Assembly: GCF_030056705.1 (NCBI RefSeq)
Contig: NZ_JASHIC010000040.1
Coordinates: 1-62,333 of the forward strand
DNA length: 62,333 bases
Direction of reading: 5' to 3'
Origin: Flectobacillus longus
Lineage (GTDB): Bacteria > Bacteroidota > Bacteroidia > Cytophagales > Spirosomataceae
Numbering within the stretch: the stretch's first letter is position 1; the number at the start of each line of letters is the position of its first letter. The translations under genes and the position numbers were made by a program. Of the stretch, positions 52,596-62,214 are shown piece by piece. A model generated the notes under the pieces. The model worked only from the letters and a program-made list of their open reading frames with translations, ran no database searches and was not told the origin of the DNA.

Positions 52596-53495
52596 ATGTT
52601 AGTAGAAAAATTTGATACTTTTTCGGGTCATCGAGACTGTGTGTATGCTCTTGAAAAAGGAAATAGTCATAACCAATTTTTTTCATCAGGAGGCGACGGC
52701 CTAGTGGTGCGTTGGAATGTAGATAAACCAGATACAGGGGAGTTGTTTGCTAAAATTCCAACTTCTGTATATGCGCTAGCGTTTGATGAAAAACGTAATC
52801 ATTTGTGGATAGGGCAAAATTTTGATGGAATACAGGTTCTGGATATACTCAATAAAAAAGAAGTAGGTTCCTTGAAGATTTCTAGTGCTTCTATTTTTGT
52901 GATAAAATTATTTGGTAATCAAGCTTTTATAGGTTTGTCTGATGGAACTATTGTTGTTGTAGATATAGAATTATTATCGATTAGAAAGCATATAAAAGCT
53001 TCAGATAAAAGTGTCCGAACTATTGATTTTAACCCAGTAACCCAAGAATTTGCAGTCGGCTACAGTGATTTTACGGTTAAAATATTTGATTTAACCGATT
53101 TTTCTTTGAAATTAGTAGTTGAAGCACATTCCAACTCTGTATTTACTGTGAAATATTCTCCTGATTATAAATTTCTCTTAACAGGAGGACGAGATGCACA
53201 TCTAAAAGTGTGGAATGTTTTCGAAAATTATCAACTTCAACAGGATATTGTCGCTCATTTGTTTGCCATAAATGACATTTGTTTTCATCCCAACTTGCCT
53301 TTATTTGCCACTTGTAGTATGGACAAATCTATAAAAGTTTGGGATAGCGAGAATTTTAAACTAAAAAAAGTAATTGATAAGGCTCGTCATGCAAGCCATG
53401 GAACGTCAGTCAATAAAATTATTTGGCTAGAAAAACCTTCGCTCTTAATTTCTGGTTCAGATGATAGAAATGTCTCTGTTTGGAAAATCACTTAA
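52596..53495 (+). CDS. WD40 repeat protein
   Basis: A 299-residue cytosolic protein made of WD-like repeats: SGHRDCVYALEKG with GDGLVVRWNVD, HLWIGQNFDGIQVLDI, KSVRTIDFNPVTQEFAVGYSD, HSNSVFTVKYSPDYKFLLTG with DAHLKVWNV, HLFAINDICFHPNLPLFATC with DKSIKVWD, and a closing SGSDDRNVSVWKI. That fits a seven-bladed propeller, used as a protein-binding platform. No enzyme domain is attached. It is followed after 80 bases by the DivIVA-domain gene on the same strand; a shared role is a guess. Confidence 0.85.
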   Translation: MLVEKFDTFSGHRDCVYALEKGNSHNQFFSSGGDGLVVRWNVDKPDTGELFAKIPTSVYALAFDEKRNHLWIGQNFDGIQVLDILNKKEVGSLKISSASIFVIKLFGNQAFIGLSDGTIVVVDIELLSIRKHIKASDKSVRTIDFNPVTQEFAVGYSDFTVKIFDLTDFSLKLVVEAHSNSVFTVKYSPDYKFLLTGGRDAHLKVWNVFENYQLQQDIVAHLFAINDICFHPNLPLFATCSMDKSIKVWDSENFKLKKVIDKARHASHGTSVNKIIWLEKPSLLISGSDDRNVSVWKIT

Positions 53496-53575
53496 ACTTG
53501 ATATTTAGCTATTCCTTTGTAGTACTGTAGTATGAAAAATCAAGCTGCTCGTGCTACAATAAAAATAAAAGATAT

Positions 53576-54739
53576 ATGAGAATTACTCCTTTAGAAATCA
53601 GACAACATACCTTCGATAAAAGTTTTCGTGGATATGATACCGAGTCGGTTGACGCTTTTTTACTTTCACTTTCTCAAGAATGGGAGAGAGTAGCCGAAGA
53701 AGTTAGAGTGACGAAACAATTACTTGATAAAGCCGAGCAGGAGGTTACTCGTGTTAAGGAGATAGAATCAAGCTTGTTCAAAACCATCAAAGTGGCTGAA
53801 GAAGCTCAGAAGGAAATCAACGAAAAAGCTCACCAAGAGGCGTCAAAGATTATTGAAGATGCAAAGCTTTCGGCTGAAAGTATTGTAGAAGAGGCAAAAG
53901 CTCAGGCTTTACAAATCGAAGAAGATGCTAAGCGTCAATCTAATATAACAGTGGCTGATGCTGAAACTCGTGCCTCGTTTTTGGTAGAAGAAGCAGATTC
54001 GAAATTGAAAACCTTTGAACGTGATACTAAATCGCTCGAAAAGTATAAAGATTTACTAGTATTAGAGTTGAAGAAATTTGCAACTGATACATTAGATAAA
54101 ATTTCGAAATTTGAAGAGCGTACTACTATTTCTAATGAATCAGAGATTGTACCAACAGAAGAGATTATTCCTATTGTAGAAGAACCTATTGCTGTAGTAG
54201 AAAAATCAATAGAAGTAAATACAGAAAGAGAAGACCTGTCTACAGTAGCTGAAAATACTACACAAGGAATTGATTTTGATGTTTTTGATGAAGAAGAAGG
54301 TGAGCTTCCAACAGTATCGTCGGTTTTGCAGGATGAACATGAAATATCAGAGTTTTCAATAGATGAAAAACTTCCTTCATTGTCTTCAATTTTAGAAAGA
54401 GAAGCAGATGTTATTGATAACCCTTTATTAGAGAGTCTTATCCAACAAGATCCAGAACCAATAGAAACTGCTGCAACCGAACCAATCATTGAAGCATTAT
54501 CAGAAGTAAATGAAGTTGTAGAAGAAAACCAGGAAGAAACGACTGAGGTAATTACTTCAAGTGATGAAAATGTTGAAGACAATTCTCAAGCGAAAGATCC
54601 ATATAAATTTATCAAAAAAATTAAAAAATCTGGTGATACCAAAGGGCTTCCAACTGTTTCGTCAGTAATGGAAGAATTAAAGAAAGACAATCCCGGAGGA
54701 ATTTCAAATGGGGGAGGTTCTTTTTTTGATGCTTTCTAG
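53576..54739 (+). CDS. DivIVA-domain protein with acidic tail and repeated LPxxSS motif
   Basis: A 387-residue cytosolic protein. Residues 1-60 are DivIVA-like (MRITPLEIRQHTFDKSFRGY, then DTESVDAFLLSL), the part that senses curved membrane or binds division proteins. A coiled coil runs from about 35 to 180 with many KAxxEA repeats. Residues 185-345 are acidic and low in complexity. Three copies of a short motif appear: LPTVSSVLQDE (244-254), LPSLSSILERE (266-276) and LPTVSSVMEEL (358-368). The last residues are GGGSFFDAF. DivIVA homologues guide division or polarity in other phyla; this role in Bacteroidota is inferred. Confidence 0.82.
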   Translation: MRITPLEIRQHTFDKSFRGYDTESVDAFLLSLSQEWERVAEEVRVTKQLLDKAEQEVTRVKEIESSLFKTIKVAEEAQKEINEKAHQEASKIIEDAKLSAESIVEEAKAQALQIEEDAKRQSNITVADAETRASFLVEEADSKLKTFERDTKSLEKYKDLLVLELKKFATDTLDKISKFEERTTISNESEIVPTEEIIPIVEEPIAVVEKSIEVNTEREDLSTVAENTTQGIDFDVFDEEEGELPTVSSVLQDEHEISEFSIDEKLPSLSSILEREADVIDNPLLESLIQQDPEPIETAATEPIIEALSEVNEVVEENQEETTEVITSSDENVEDNSQAKDPYKFIKKIKKSGDTKGLPTVSSVMEELKKDNPGGISNGGGSFFDAF

Positions 54740-54762
54740 ATTAAAAAATAACAAATTTCATG

Positions 54763-54795
54763 GAGTCAGGTAGATAACTGCCTGACTCTTTATAT
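54763..54795 (+). terminator. Terminator after the DivIVA-domain gene
   Basis: GAGTCAGG/CCTGACTC stem with a 10-base loop, followed by TTTATATTTT. Confidence 0.65.
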
Positions 54796-54825
54796 TTTCG
54801 GTCAAATTAAAAATTATCAATTAAA

Positions 54826-55176
54826 ATGGGAACAATTGAATTAGAGGGACTTGAGTTTTTTGCCTATCATGGATTTTATGAAGAAGAGCGTAAAATAGGA
54901 AATCGTTATCAGATTGATGTGAAAATCTCCGTTGATTTTTCATCTGCTGCGCAAAATGACAAACTTAAAGATACTGTTAACTATGAGGATTTGTATCGAA
55001 TTATCTCAGGAGTTATGCAAACAAAATCAAAATTATTAGAGCATGTGGGACAATTAATAATCGACGAAATTCGTAAGATTTATCCTAATGTAAATGAAGT
55101 ACAGGTAGCAGTTTCAAAATTTAATCCTCCAATTGGTGGAGTTTGCACTCGTGCAAAAGTTACTGTAATCGGCTGA
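54826..55176 (+). CDS. folB: Dihydroneopterin aldolase
   Basis: A 116-residue folate pathway enzyme. ELEGLEFFAYHGFYEEERKIG carries the active-site Glu and Tyr near residue 20 (core quoted: FFAYHGFYEEERKIG). VNYEDLYRIISGVM, LLEHVGQLIIDEI and AVSKFNPPIGGVCTRAKVTV complete the fold, including the conserved Lys. Normal length. The LacI-type gene starts 58 bases later. Confidence 0.92.
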   Translation: MGTIELEGLEFFAYHGFYEEERKIGNRYQIDVKISVDFSSAAQNDKLKDTVNYEDLYRIISGVMQTKSKLLEHVGQLIIDEIRKIYPNVNEVQVAVSKFNPPIGGVCTRAKVTVIG

Positions 55177-55233
55177 TTTGCGTAAAAACTTGCTTATATT
55201 TGTTTATTTATTTTCCAAAAGTAATTCACCTCT

Positions 55234-56253
55234 ATGGCTCATCAAGTAACAATCAAGGATATCGCCAAGCATTTGAATATTTCAGTCGCCACAGTATCTC
55301 GTGCACTGAGAGATATGCCTGATATCAAACCTGAAACACGTCAGGCTGTACTTGATTTGGCAAAAGAATGGGATTATCAACCCAATGTTTTAGCTACAAG
55401 CTTAGTAAAAAGTAGAACTAAGACCTTAGGTGTTATAGTGCCAGATTTAGGTTATCACTTTTTCTCATCTGTTATAAAAGGCATTGAGGCCGAAGCTTTG
55501 TACCGTGGATATAGTTTATTGTTGACTCAAACTGGCGAAAGCTATGAAAGAGAATTAGTTAATTTACAAACATTATCAAGAGGACAAGCAGAAGGGTTTA
55601 TTATTTCGCTTTCTCAAGAAACTTCCAATTATGACCATATCAATCGACTTATAAGAAAAGGAATTCCTATTGTTTTTTTTGATAGAGACGCTGTAGGAAT
55701 TGACGTATCTAAAGTTATGGTCGATAACGTAGGTGCAGCTTATGAAGCAGTTATTCATCTTTACCAAAATGGTTGCCGTGAAATTGCTTTTTTGGCTGGC
55801 CCCAGAAGTGTTACTGTGAGTAATCAGCGAATTGAAGGATATAAGAAAGCACTTCAAGATTTGAACCTTTCTTTTAAAGATGAATTAATCGTACATGGCG
55901 AGTATAATTTAGATAAGGCCATTGCTTTGACTCATGGATTGATGAACCTCAGCAGTAGACCAGATGGTTTAGTAGTAGTTAGTGATAGACTAGCGGTGGG
56001 ATCGATGATGGCATTGCGTTCAAAGGGAATCTCTGTTCCAGATGATGTTTCGGTTGTAAGTTTTAATGACGAACCTATTTGTAGTTTTTTAACGCCAACA
56101 CTTTCTAGTGTTGCTCAGCCTACTACAGAAATTGGTCGTATAGCAACTTCATTATTAATTAATCAAATAGAAGATGGACAAGAATTTTATAAGCCTCAAG
56201 TACGAGTTTTAAAAACTCATCTTGTAATTCGAGAATCTTCTAAAAGAAAATAA
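55234..56253 (+). CDS. LacI family transcriptional regulator
   Basis: A 339-residue regulator. The N-terminal HTH reads VTIKDIAKHLNISVATVSRA with the hinge region DLAKEWDYQPNVLATSLV. The effector domain is a periplasmic-binding-protein fold: TLGVIVPDLGYHFFSSVIKG, DGLVVVSDRLAVGSMMALRS, SVVSFNDEPICSFLTPTLSS. Such regulators sense sugars. No sugar-use genes adjoin it. TATATTTG at 55195-55202 is a possible -7 box, though the -33 spacing is poor. Confidence 0.92.
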   Translation: MAHQVTIKDIAKHLNISVATVSRALRDMPDIKPETRQAVLDLAKEWDYQPNVLATSLVKSRTKTLGVIVPDLGYHFFSSVIKGIEAEALYRGYSLLLTQTGESYERELVNLQTLSRGQAEGFIISLSQETSNYDHINRLIRKGIPIVFFDRDAVGIDVSKVMVDNVGAAYEAVIHLYQNGCREIAFLAGPRSVTVSNQRIEGYKKALQDLNLSFKDELIVHGEYNLDKAIALTHGLMNLSSRPDGLVVVSDRLAVGSMMALRSKGISVPDDVSVVSFNDEPICSFLTPTLSSVAQPTTEIGRIATSLLINQIEDGQEFYKPQVRVLKTHLVIRESSKRK

Positions 56254-56255
56254 AT

Positions 56256-56287
56256 AAAAAACGTACTTTATTCAAGTACGTTTTTTT
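56256..56287 (+). terminator. Terminator of the LacI-type gene
   Basis: AAAAAACGTACTT/AAGTACGTTTTTTT with loop TATTC, directly after the stop codon. Confidence 0.85.
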
Positions 56288-56387
56288 GTTTTTTGACTAA
56301 AATCTTCAATTCTGAGCAAAAAAACACCATATTTGTAAGTTCTTGATTGTTAAGGTTTTATGTTATTTATTGTTTTTTAACTTTACT

Positions 56388-56435
56388 AAAAAAGGCTATC
56401 TTTACCTGAAAAAATGGGTAAAAATAGCCTTTTTG
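56388..56435. terminator. Second terminator-like hairpin, probably for the barstar gene
   Basis: AAAAAGGCTAT and TTTACC pair with GGTAAA and ATAGCCTTTTT around a loop of about 9 bases; A and T tracts lie on both ends. It lies downstream of the barnase/barstar operon (minus strand) and after the LacI terminator (plus strand). The 100 bases between the two hairpins hold no gene. Confidence 0.65.
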
Positions 56436-56550
56436 GGCCTTCTGAATCGCCTGAGAATCGTGCAAAAGTGCCAAAAGTGGTCAAATGGTGGTTCATTTAA
56501 GTCTCATGCGATTGTCAGGCGATAGGATTTTCAGTAGAAGAGAGGTTACT

Positions 56551-56967
56551 CTATGCCTCATCTTCATAAGAAATCCCAATGGTCTCTAAATCGTCAACTC
56601 CTAATTCGGAAGGTTCGATAAGGATTTTTAATGATTTTGTTCCTGCATCACTTTTCCATTCTTCAGCAGCATCGTCCAAAATAGTCAGAAGGATTTCTCG
56701 TAGTTCATCATTTTCATCCGCCAAGAAATCATCATAATTTCTAAAAACAATAAAAATCTCATTTTGAACTAGCCATGACAAATCATTTAACATTTCGTCA
56801 AAGGCGTCAAGATTAGCCCCAAAATCGGAAGGAAAGTGTAATTGTTTTGCAATTGTATTATAGAACTGTTCAGTACTCAAATTATCTTCACCATCGATAT
56901 ACGCTATAATTTGATTTTCATTTGGCACCATTACACAAAGCTCACTCAATATTTTAAAATTTGCCAT
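56551..56967 (-). CDS. Barstar-like ribonuclease inhibitor (immunity protein)
   Basis: A 138-residue acidic cytosolic protein of the barstar family. IIAYIDGEDNLSTEQFYNTI matches the start of the fold, and FPSDFGANLDAFDEMLNDLSW matches the barnase-binding helix and loop (core quoted: FGANLDAFDEMLNDLSW, with acidic residues where barstar has Asp35/Asp39). It lacks a signal peptide, as expected for an inhibitor kept in the cytosol. Its start overlaps the end of the ribonuclease gene by 14 bases, so translation is coupled. It is longer than B. amyloliquefaciens barstar (89 aa) by about 30 C-terminal residues. Confidence 0.85.
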   Translation of the reverse strand: MANFKILSELCVMVPNENQIIAYIDGEDNLSTEQFYNTIAKQLHFPSDFGANLDAFDEMLNDLSWLVQNEIFIVFRNYDDFLADENDELREILLTILDDAAEEWKSDAGTKSLKILIEPSELGVDDLETIGISYEDEA

Positions 56968-57457
56968 GACTTGATTTACTTGTTTGTTTAGGATTTTGAA
57001 TTATTAGAAAACTTCTATAGTGGTCGTTTGTATAATAGGCTTTTCCATCAGAGCCTGTTACAATTCTCTCGGTACCACGATTTTTGCCTTCCACTTTAGG
57101 ATTTACATCCCATTCTTGATATTGAACTTTCCGACCTTCTTCATCTTCTTGAGGTAATAGCTTTTCATAGTTGCCAAATTTTCTACCTCCTACATATCCT
57201 TCGATAGGTTTACCATTTGAATTAATGTGCGATAAAACATCATAAACTTTGCTCGGGATATCTCCATTAGACTTGATTTTGTCAGGGCTATTCTGCGTAT
57301 TATCGTCTTTTTTCTTTTTGTGTTTTTTCTTTCTGAAATCGTTTTGTTTCTCAACATGGTTAGAGGTTTCAGAAAATGAAGTTGCTATGCTTTGCCAATT
57401 AAATCCGACTATTAAAGCTAGGATTAATAACAAACGCTGAATCGTGGTTTTTAACAT
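56954..57457 (-). CDS. Exported barnase-like ribonuclease
   Basis: A 167-residue guanine-specific ribonuclease of the barnase/N1 family. The signal peptide spans about residues 1-26. A very basic linker (FRKKKHKKKKDD) follows, then the domain from residue 67: IPSKVYDVLSHIN, GYVGGRKFGNYEKLLPQ, YQEWDVNP with general base E115, RGTERIV with R127 and R131, and TNDHYRSF with general acid H146. All catalytic residues of barnase (E73, R83/R87, H102) have counterparts. It is the first gene of a two-gene operon with its inhibitor and is predicted to be secreted. It should be toxic inside the cell without the inhibitor. Confidence 0.88.
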   Translation of the reverse strand: MLKTTIQRLLLILALIVGFNWQSIATSFSETSNHVEKQNDFRKKKHKKKKDDNTQNSPDKIKSNGDIPSKVYDVLSHINSNGKPIEGYVGGRKFGNYEKLLPQEDEEGRKVQYQEWDVNPKVEGKNRGTERIVTGSDGKAYYTNDHYRSFLIIQNPKQTSKSSHGKF

Positions 57458-57991
57458 AAAACTTTTGGGGTTAATTGTTTTAGAAATGATTGAAATCTAG
57501 TTTCATTTCCTTTTTATAGATGTAAATCTACAAAAATTAGTCATTTATTAGTGGTTCAGAAAACCAAATTTATCTAGAGTAAAATAGCTTAAGCTTGAGG
57601 GTTAAATGCTTATTATTATATCTGTTCTGAAATATAGATATTGACATCATGACTTTAATGCCATATTTAAGATGCTGAATAGTTATGATTTAGCTATTAA
57701 TGGCTGTTTCCATGATAATTTATTGTTCAGGTATCTTAAGGTAATTTTAAGCTCAGTTTTAGAAAAATTAGAAACCAATTAAAATCAATGTACCAGATAT
57801 ATACTAACGGGTCTGATATTTGCAAACCCCCGAAAAATTCACGAAATTTGTATATATAGGCTAATTTTTGGCATTTAGTTTATCTCAACATCTACTAAAC
57901 TTTCCAATATTATCCATGATTAATAAGGAATGAGAGGTGAAAAACAGAAATAATTATTGAATTTCATTCCCGAAATACATAATCAAAGAAT
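57458..57991. other. Divergent intergenic region between the ribonuclease gene and gyrA
   Basis: These 534 bases are AT-rich and contain no gene. Promoters for both sides must lie here, but I saw no fully matching -33/-7 pair. No strong hairpin. Confidence 0.4.
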
Positions 57992-60520
57992 ATGTCAGAT
58001 CAAATTAGTAACATTATCCCCATCAACATTGAAGACGAAATGCGGGGAGCGTACATTGACTATTCAATGTCCGTAATCGTATCCCGTGCATTACCTGACG
58101 TCCGTGACGGCTTGAAACCAGTACACCGCCGTGTGTTATTTGGAATGGATGAGCTAGGCGTCAATTATAATAAATCTTATAAGAAATCCGCTCGTATTGT
58201 TGGAGAGGTGCTTGGTAAGTATCACCCACATGGAGATTCATCTGTTTATGATACTATGGTTCGTATGGCTCAAGAATGGTCATTGCGATATCCATTAGTA
58301 GATGGGCAAGGTAACTTCGGTTCGATAGATGGTGATTCACCTGCGGCAATGCGTTATACTGAAGCTCGCTTGAAGCGTATTGCTGAAGAGCTTCTAGGAG
58401 ATATCAATAAGGAAACGGTTGATTTTCAACCTAACTTTGATGATTCTCTTGAAGAACCAACAGTGCTTCCAGCCAAAATCCCCAACCTTTTATTGAATGG
58501 TACTTCTGGTATTGCAGTAGGTATGGCTACCAATATGGCTCCTCATAATTTGAGTGAAGTTGTGGATGGTATCACAGCCTATATCAATAATAGAGATATC
58601 ACTATTCTTGAGTTGATGGAATATATAAAAGCTCCAGATTTTCCAACAGGTGGTACAATCTACGGTGTTCAGGGTATCAAAAATGCTTTTGAAACTGGTC
58701 GAGGTCGTGTGGTTGTTCGAGGAAATGCAACTTTCGAAACTTCTAAAACGGGAAAAGAACAAATTATCGTTTCTGAAATTCCGTACATGGTAAACAAAGC
58801 TGCCTTGATTAAACAATGTGCAGATTTGGTAAACGATAAAAGAATTGAAGGTATCTCTGAGATTCGTGATGAATCAGACCGTCAAGGGATGCGTGTGGTT
58901 TTTGATCTAAAACGTGACGCCGTTCCAAACGTTGTATTGAATAATTTATACAAACATACTGCTCTTCAATCTTCATTTAGTGTCAACAATGTAGCCTTGG
59001 TAAAAGGTCGCCCAATGACATTGAATCTAAAAGATTTGATTCATTATTTTGTAGAGCACCGTAATGAAGTGATTGTTCGTCGTACACAGTACGATTTGAA
59101 AGAAGCCCAAAAGCGTGCTCATATCCTACAAGGTTTTATTATTGCACTTGATAATCTTGATGCAGTAATCAAATTAATCCGTGAGTCTCGTGATCCAAAT
59201 TCAGCGCAAGCTGGTTTGATACAATCGTTTAACCTTTCTGAAATTCAAGCAAAAGCAATTCTTGAAATGCGTCTCCAACGCCTTACTGGTATGGAACGTG
59301 ACAAGATTATGGCTGAATACGAAGAAATTCAAAAGCAAATCAAAGACCTAGAGGATATTTTAGCTCGTCCAGAAAGACAGTTAGAAATCATTAAAATTGA
59401 GTTAACAGAAATAAAGGAACGTTATGGAGATGAGCGACGTACGCAAATCAATATGACTGACGATGAATTCTCTGTTGAGGATATGATTGCTGATGATGAA
59501 ATGTTAATCACAGTTTCAGCTCAAGGTTATATCAAACGTACGCCTTTGGTTGAGTACAAAGCTCAGACTCGCGGTGGTGTTGGCTCACGTGCTGTGGCTA
59601 CGAAAGATGATGATTATACAGAGCACTTGTTTACAGCAACTATGCACAACTGGCTTTTATTCTTTACAGAAAAAGGTAAATGTTTCTGGTTACGTGTATA
59701 TGCAGTTCCTGAAGGTTCGAAAAATGCCAAAGGGCGTCCAGTGCAAAACTTGATGAACATTGAAAATGGGGACTCAATTCGCTCTGTTATCAATGTGAAG
59801 TCAATTACTGATGCAGATTATATCAATAATAATTTCATTGTGATGTGTACAGAAGATGGAACAATCAAGAAGACCTCTCTTGAAGCCTATTCTCGTCCTC
59901 GTCAAAATGGTATCATTGCTGTGACTATCCGCGAAGGAGATAGATTATTGGATGTTGCTTTGACAAATGGTAATAACCATATTATCATAGCAACCAACTC
60001 TGGACGTGCTGTTCACTTTGAAGAAAGTCGTGTTCGTCCAATGGGTCGTTCTGCTGCTGGTGTTAAAGGTATTTGGCTTGATGATGAAAATGCAAACGAA
60101 AAAGTAATTGGTATGGTATGCGTTGAAAGTCCAGAGTCTCAACAATTACTAGTTGTTTCTGAAAAAGGATTTGGTAAACGTTCAGATGTAGAAGAATACC
60201 GTTTGACAAACCGTGGTGGTAAAGGTGTGAAAGCATTGAATATTACTGATAAAACAGGTAATCTAGTAGCGATTAAAGATGTTACCGACAATGATGATTT
60301 GATGATTATCACTAAGGCTGGTATTTTGATTCGTATAGCAGTAGCAGACTTAAGAGTAATGGGTCGCAATACACAAGGAGTCAAATTAATTCGCTTGAAA
60401 AACGAATCTGATGAGATTTCTTCTGTTACTAAAATTGTAAAAGATCCAGAAGAGATTCAAGAAGTTGATTCTGATGCAGTTATAAATAATGATGCAGATG
60501 ATTCTGCATCGGCAGAGTAA
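57992..60520 (+). CDS. gyrA: DNA gyrase subunit A
   Basis: An 842-residue type II topoisomerase subunit that breaks and rejoins DNA. The active-site Tyr is Y122 (RYTEARL). The quinolone-resistance region reads [15 protein letters not shown] with S83 and D87 in E. coli numbering, both wild-type. The breakage core continues to about residue 500, and the C-terminal beta-pinwheel (GyrA-box-like [11 protein letters not shown]) follows. Normal length and intact. The acidic C-terminal tail ([16 protein letters not shown]) is common in the phylum. It is separated from the next gene by about 140 bases. Confidence 0.96.
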   Translation: MSDQISNIIPINIEDEMRGAYIDYSMSVIVSRALPDVRDGLKPVHRRVLFGMDELGVNYNKSYKKSARIVGEVLGKYHPHGDSSVYDTMVRMAQEWSLRYPLVDGQGNFGSIDGDSPAAMRYTEARLKRIAEELLGDINKETVDFQPNFDDSLEEPTVLPAKIPNLLLNGTSGIAVGMATNMAPHNLSEVVDGITAYINNRDITILELMEYIKAPDFPTGGTIYGVQGIKNAFETGRGRVVVRGNATFETSKTGKEQIIVSEIPYMVNKAALIKQCADLVNDKRIEGISEIRDESDRQGMRVVFDLKRDAVPNVVLNNLYKHTALQSSFSVNNVALVKGRPMTLNLKDLIHYFVEHRNEVIVRRTQYDLKEAQKRAHILQGFIIALDNLDAVIKLIRESRDPNSAQAGLIQSFNLSEIQAKAILEMRLQRLTGMERDKIMAEYEEIQKQIKDLEDILARPERQLEIIKIELTEIKERYGDERRTQINMTDDEFSVEDMIADDEMLITVSAQGYIKRTPLVEYKAQTRGGVGSRAVATKDDDYTEHLFTATMHNWLLFFTEKGKCFWLRVYAVPEGSKNAKGRPVQNLMNIENGDSIRSVINVKSITDADYINNNFIVMCTEDGTIKKTSLEAYSRPRQNGIIAVTIREGDRLLDVALTNGNNHIIIATNSGRAVHFEESRVRPMGRSAAGVKGIWLDDENANEKVIGMVCVESPESQQLLVVSEKGFGKRSDVEEYRLTNRGGKGVKALNITDKTGNLVAIKDVTDNDDLMIITKAGILIRIAVADLRVMGRNTQGVKLIRLKNESDEISSVTKIVKDPEEIQEVDSDAVINNDADDSASAE

Positions 60521-60529
60521 TAATTTTAG

Positions 60530-60580
60530 ATAGCTAGAGTAGGAGAGAAGCAATTCGATTTTACGCTAGCTATTTATTTT
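60530..60580 (+). terminator. Weak hairpin after gyrA
   Basis: ATAGCTAG/CTAGCTAT stem with a 28-base loop, followed by TTATTTTC. The loop is long, so this is a weak call. Confidence 0.35.
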
Positions 60581-60663
60581 CTTAGTACAACTTTGGCTTT
60601 TTGCCAAAATAGCATTAGTATTAACTGCTATTTCATTTTTTTAATCAAACCATTTACTAAACA

Positions 60664-62148
60664 ATGAGAAAACTCACATTTGCTCTTTTCGCTGTTGCCG
60701 CAACTGGAGGAGCATCGTATGCCCAAACAGATAAATTGCTTTTAGAGGCAAACCGCAAAACAATCTTAGATGCAAAAAAGAAAGCTGACGAAGCTATTAC
60801 AAAAAAGGATTCTCTTAAAGCTAAAACTTGGTTGACTCGTGCTGAAGCATATATCGAGTTAGCAAATGCTCAAGACCCTGAATTGGCTACACAAGCTCAA
60901 AATGCAGGATTCATAGCAATTGAGTCATTGAAAAAGGCAATTTCTTTAGATGTTACAAACGGTAAAGAAGGATCAACAGCAGTTGCAGCTAAAAAATATT
61001 TATCAGTTGCTTACAACAAAGAAGGTAAGGCTGAAGGTGAAGGTATGAAATTATACGGTGCATTTATGAATGCAGGTATTGCTAAATATCAAGCTAAAGA
61101 TTTTTCTGGAGCATTGAAAGACCTTCAAATGGCTTCTGAAGTAGGCTCTAAAGATACTACTGCTGCAATGTACACTGGTATCATTGGCCAAATGGCAAAA
61201 GAAAATGATGCTGCAAAAGTTGGCTTTGAAAAATTTATTTCATTAGGAGGTAAAGATCCAGGTATTTTCTACAGCTTGGCTCAAATCTATAAAGATGAGA
61301 AAAATGAAGATAAAGCATTGGCAACATTGGAGAAGGGTATCGCACTTCACCCTGCTAACAAAGATTTGAAGAACGAGAAAATCAATATGTACTTGGCATT
61401 CAAGAAAATTGATTCTGCAATCTCTGAATTGTCTGCGGTAGTTGAAAAAGATCCAAGTAATGTTCAAACTGTATTGAACTTAGCAATTTTATTCGATAAC
61501 AAAGCAGAACAGTATAATGCTGAAATTCGCGAGGTTAAAGAGAAATTAGCTGAATTCGACGTAGAAGGAGTGAAGAAGAAAGTAGCTGCTCAAAAAGATA
61601 AAGTAGATGCTTTTGAATCTGAAATCAAACGTTTGACAGATAAAATTAAAAAAGACCCTAAATCAGCGGTAAACACAAAGAAACAAATTGCAGAGATCAC
61701 TAAGCAGAGAGATGCTGAGAAAGTAGAGCTTGAAAATTTGAACGCTGAATTAGCTAAGAAATCTGCAAATGCAGGAAATGCTGCTGAATTGACTGCTAAG
61801 ATTACAGCTTTACAAGAAAAACAAAAAGCTGCTAAAGCAAGTGCATTAGCGAATTATGATAAAGCACTAAAAGCAGATCCAAACAACTACGATGTTAACT
61901 ATAACTTAGGTGTAATTGCTTTTAACGAGGCAGTTATCTTAAATAAGAAAGTAGGTGACATGGGAATGGATGAGTACAAGAAAGATGGAAAGGCTGCTGA
62001 AGCAACTAGAGATGACAAATTCAAAGAAGCATTGAAGTACTTCGAAAAAGCATATTCATTGAAGAAAGAGGAAGATGTTAAGGAAAACCTGAAACAATTG
62101 TACCGTGTATTGAAAATGGAAGATAAATTGAAAGAATTAGGTGAGTAA
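60664..62148 (+). CDS. Exported TPR protein with internal coiled coil
   Basis: A 494-residue protein with signal peptide ending ASYAQ. TPR-like helices occupy about residues 25-275 (for example FSGALKDLQMASEVG, GIFYSLAQIYKDEKNEDKAL, KDLKNEKINMYLAFKKIDSA) and resume from about 396 (ALANYDKALKADPNNYDVNY) to the end. Between them lies a Lys/Glu-rich coiled coil (about 283-395). Its composition is rich in Lys, Ala and Glu. It probably acts as a periplasmic scaffold or cell-wall-associated factor; no enzyme motif is visible. Confidence 0.8.
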   Translation: MRKLTFALFAVAATGGASYAQTDKLLLEANRKTILDAKKKADEAITKKDSLKAKTWLTRAEAYIELANAQDPELATQAQNAGFIAIESLKKAISLDVTNGKEGSTAVAAKKYLSVAYNKEGKAEGEGMKLYGAFMNAGIAKYQAKDFSGALKDLQMASEVGSKDTTAAMYTGIIGQMAKENDAAKVGFEKFISLGGKDPGIFYSLAQIYKDEKNEDKALATLEKGIALHPANKDLKNEKINMYLAFKKIDSAISELSAVVEKDPSNVQTVLNLAILFDNKAEQYNAEIREVKEKLAEFDVEGVKKKVAAQKDKVDAFESEIKRLTDKIKKDPKSAVNTKKQIAEITKQRDAEKVELENLNAELAKKSANAGNAAELTAKITALQEKQKAAKASALANYDKALKADPNNYDVNYNLGVIAFNEAVILNKKVGDMGMDEYKKDGKAAEATRDDKFKEALKYFEKAYSLKKEEDVKENLKQLYRVLKMEDKLKELGE

Positions 62149-62170
62149 TTCAATCATTTTACAATAGAAT

Positions 62171-62210
62171 AACAAAAAAGCCTGACGAAAACTCGTCAGG
62201 CTTTTTTGTT
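62171..62210 (+). terminator. Strong terminator after the TPR gene
   Basis: AAAAAAGCCTGACGA/TCGTCAGGCTTTTTT with loop AAAC. It lies immediately before the presumed left end of an IS element at 62215. Confidence 0.88.
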
Positions 62211-62214
62211 ATTA

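Noticed and set aside
53935-54582. 215-codon open frame antisense to the DivIVA-domain gene
   Set aside because: It is Ser-rich and mirrors the acidic repeats of the sense gene; no family signal.
56343-56525. 60-codon frame between the LacI-type and barstar genes
   Set aside because: It overlaps a terminator hairpin, has no ribosome site and no recognisable pattern.
58490-58816. Antisense frame inside gyrA
   Set aside because: A shadow of a conserved gene; no independent evidence.
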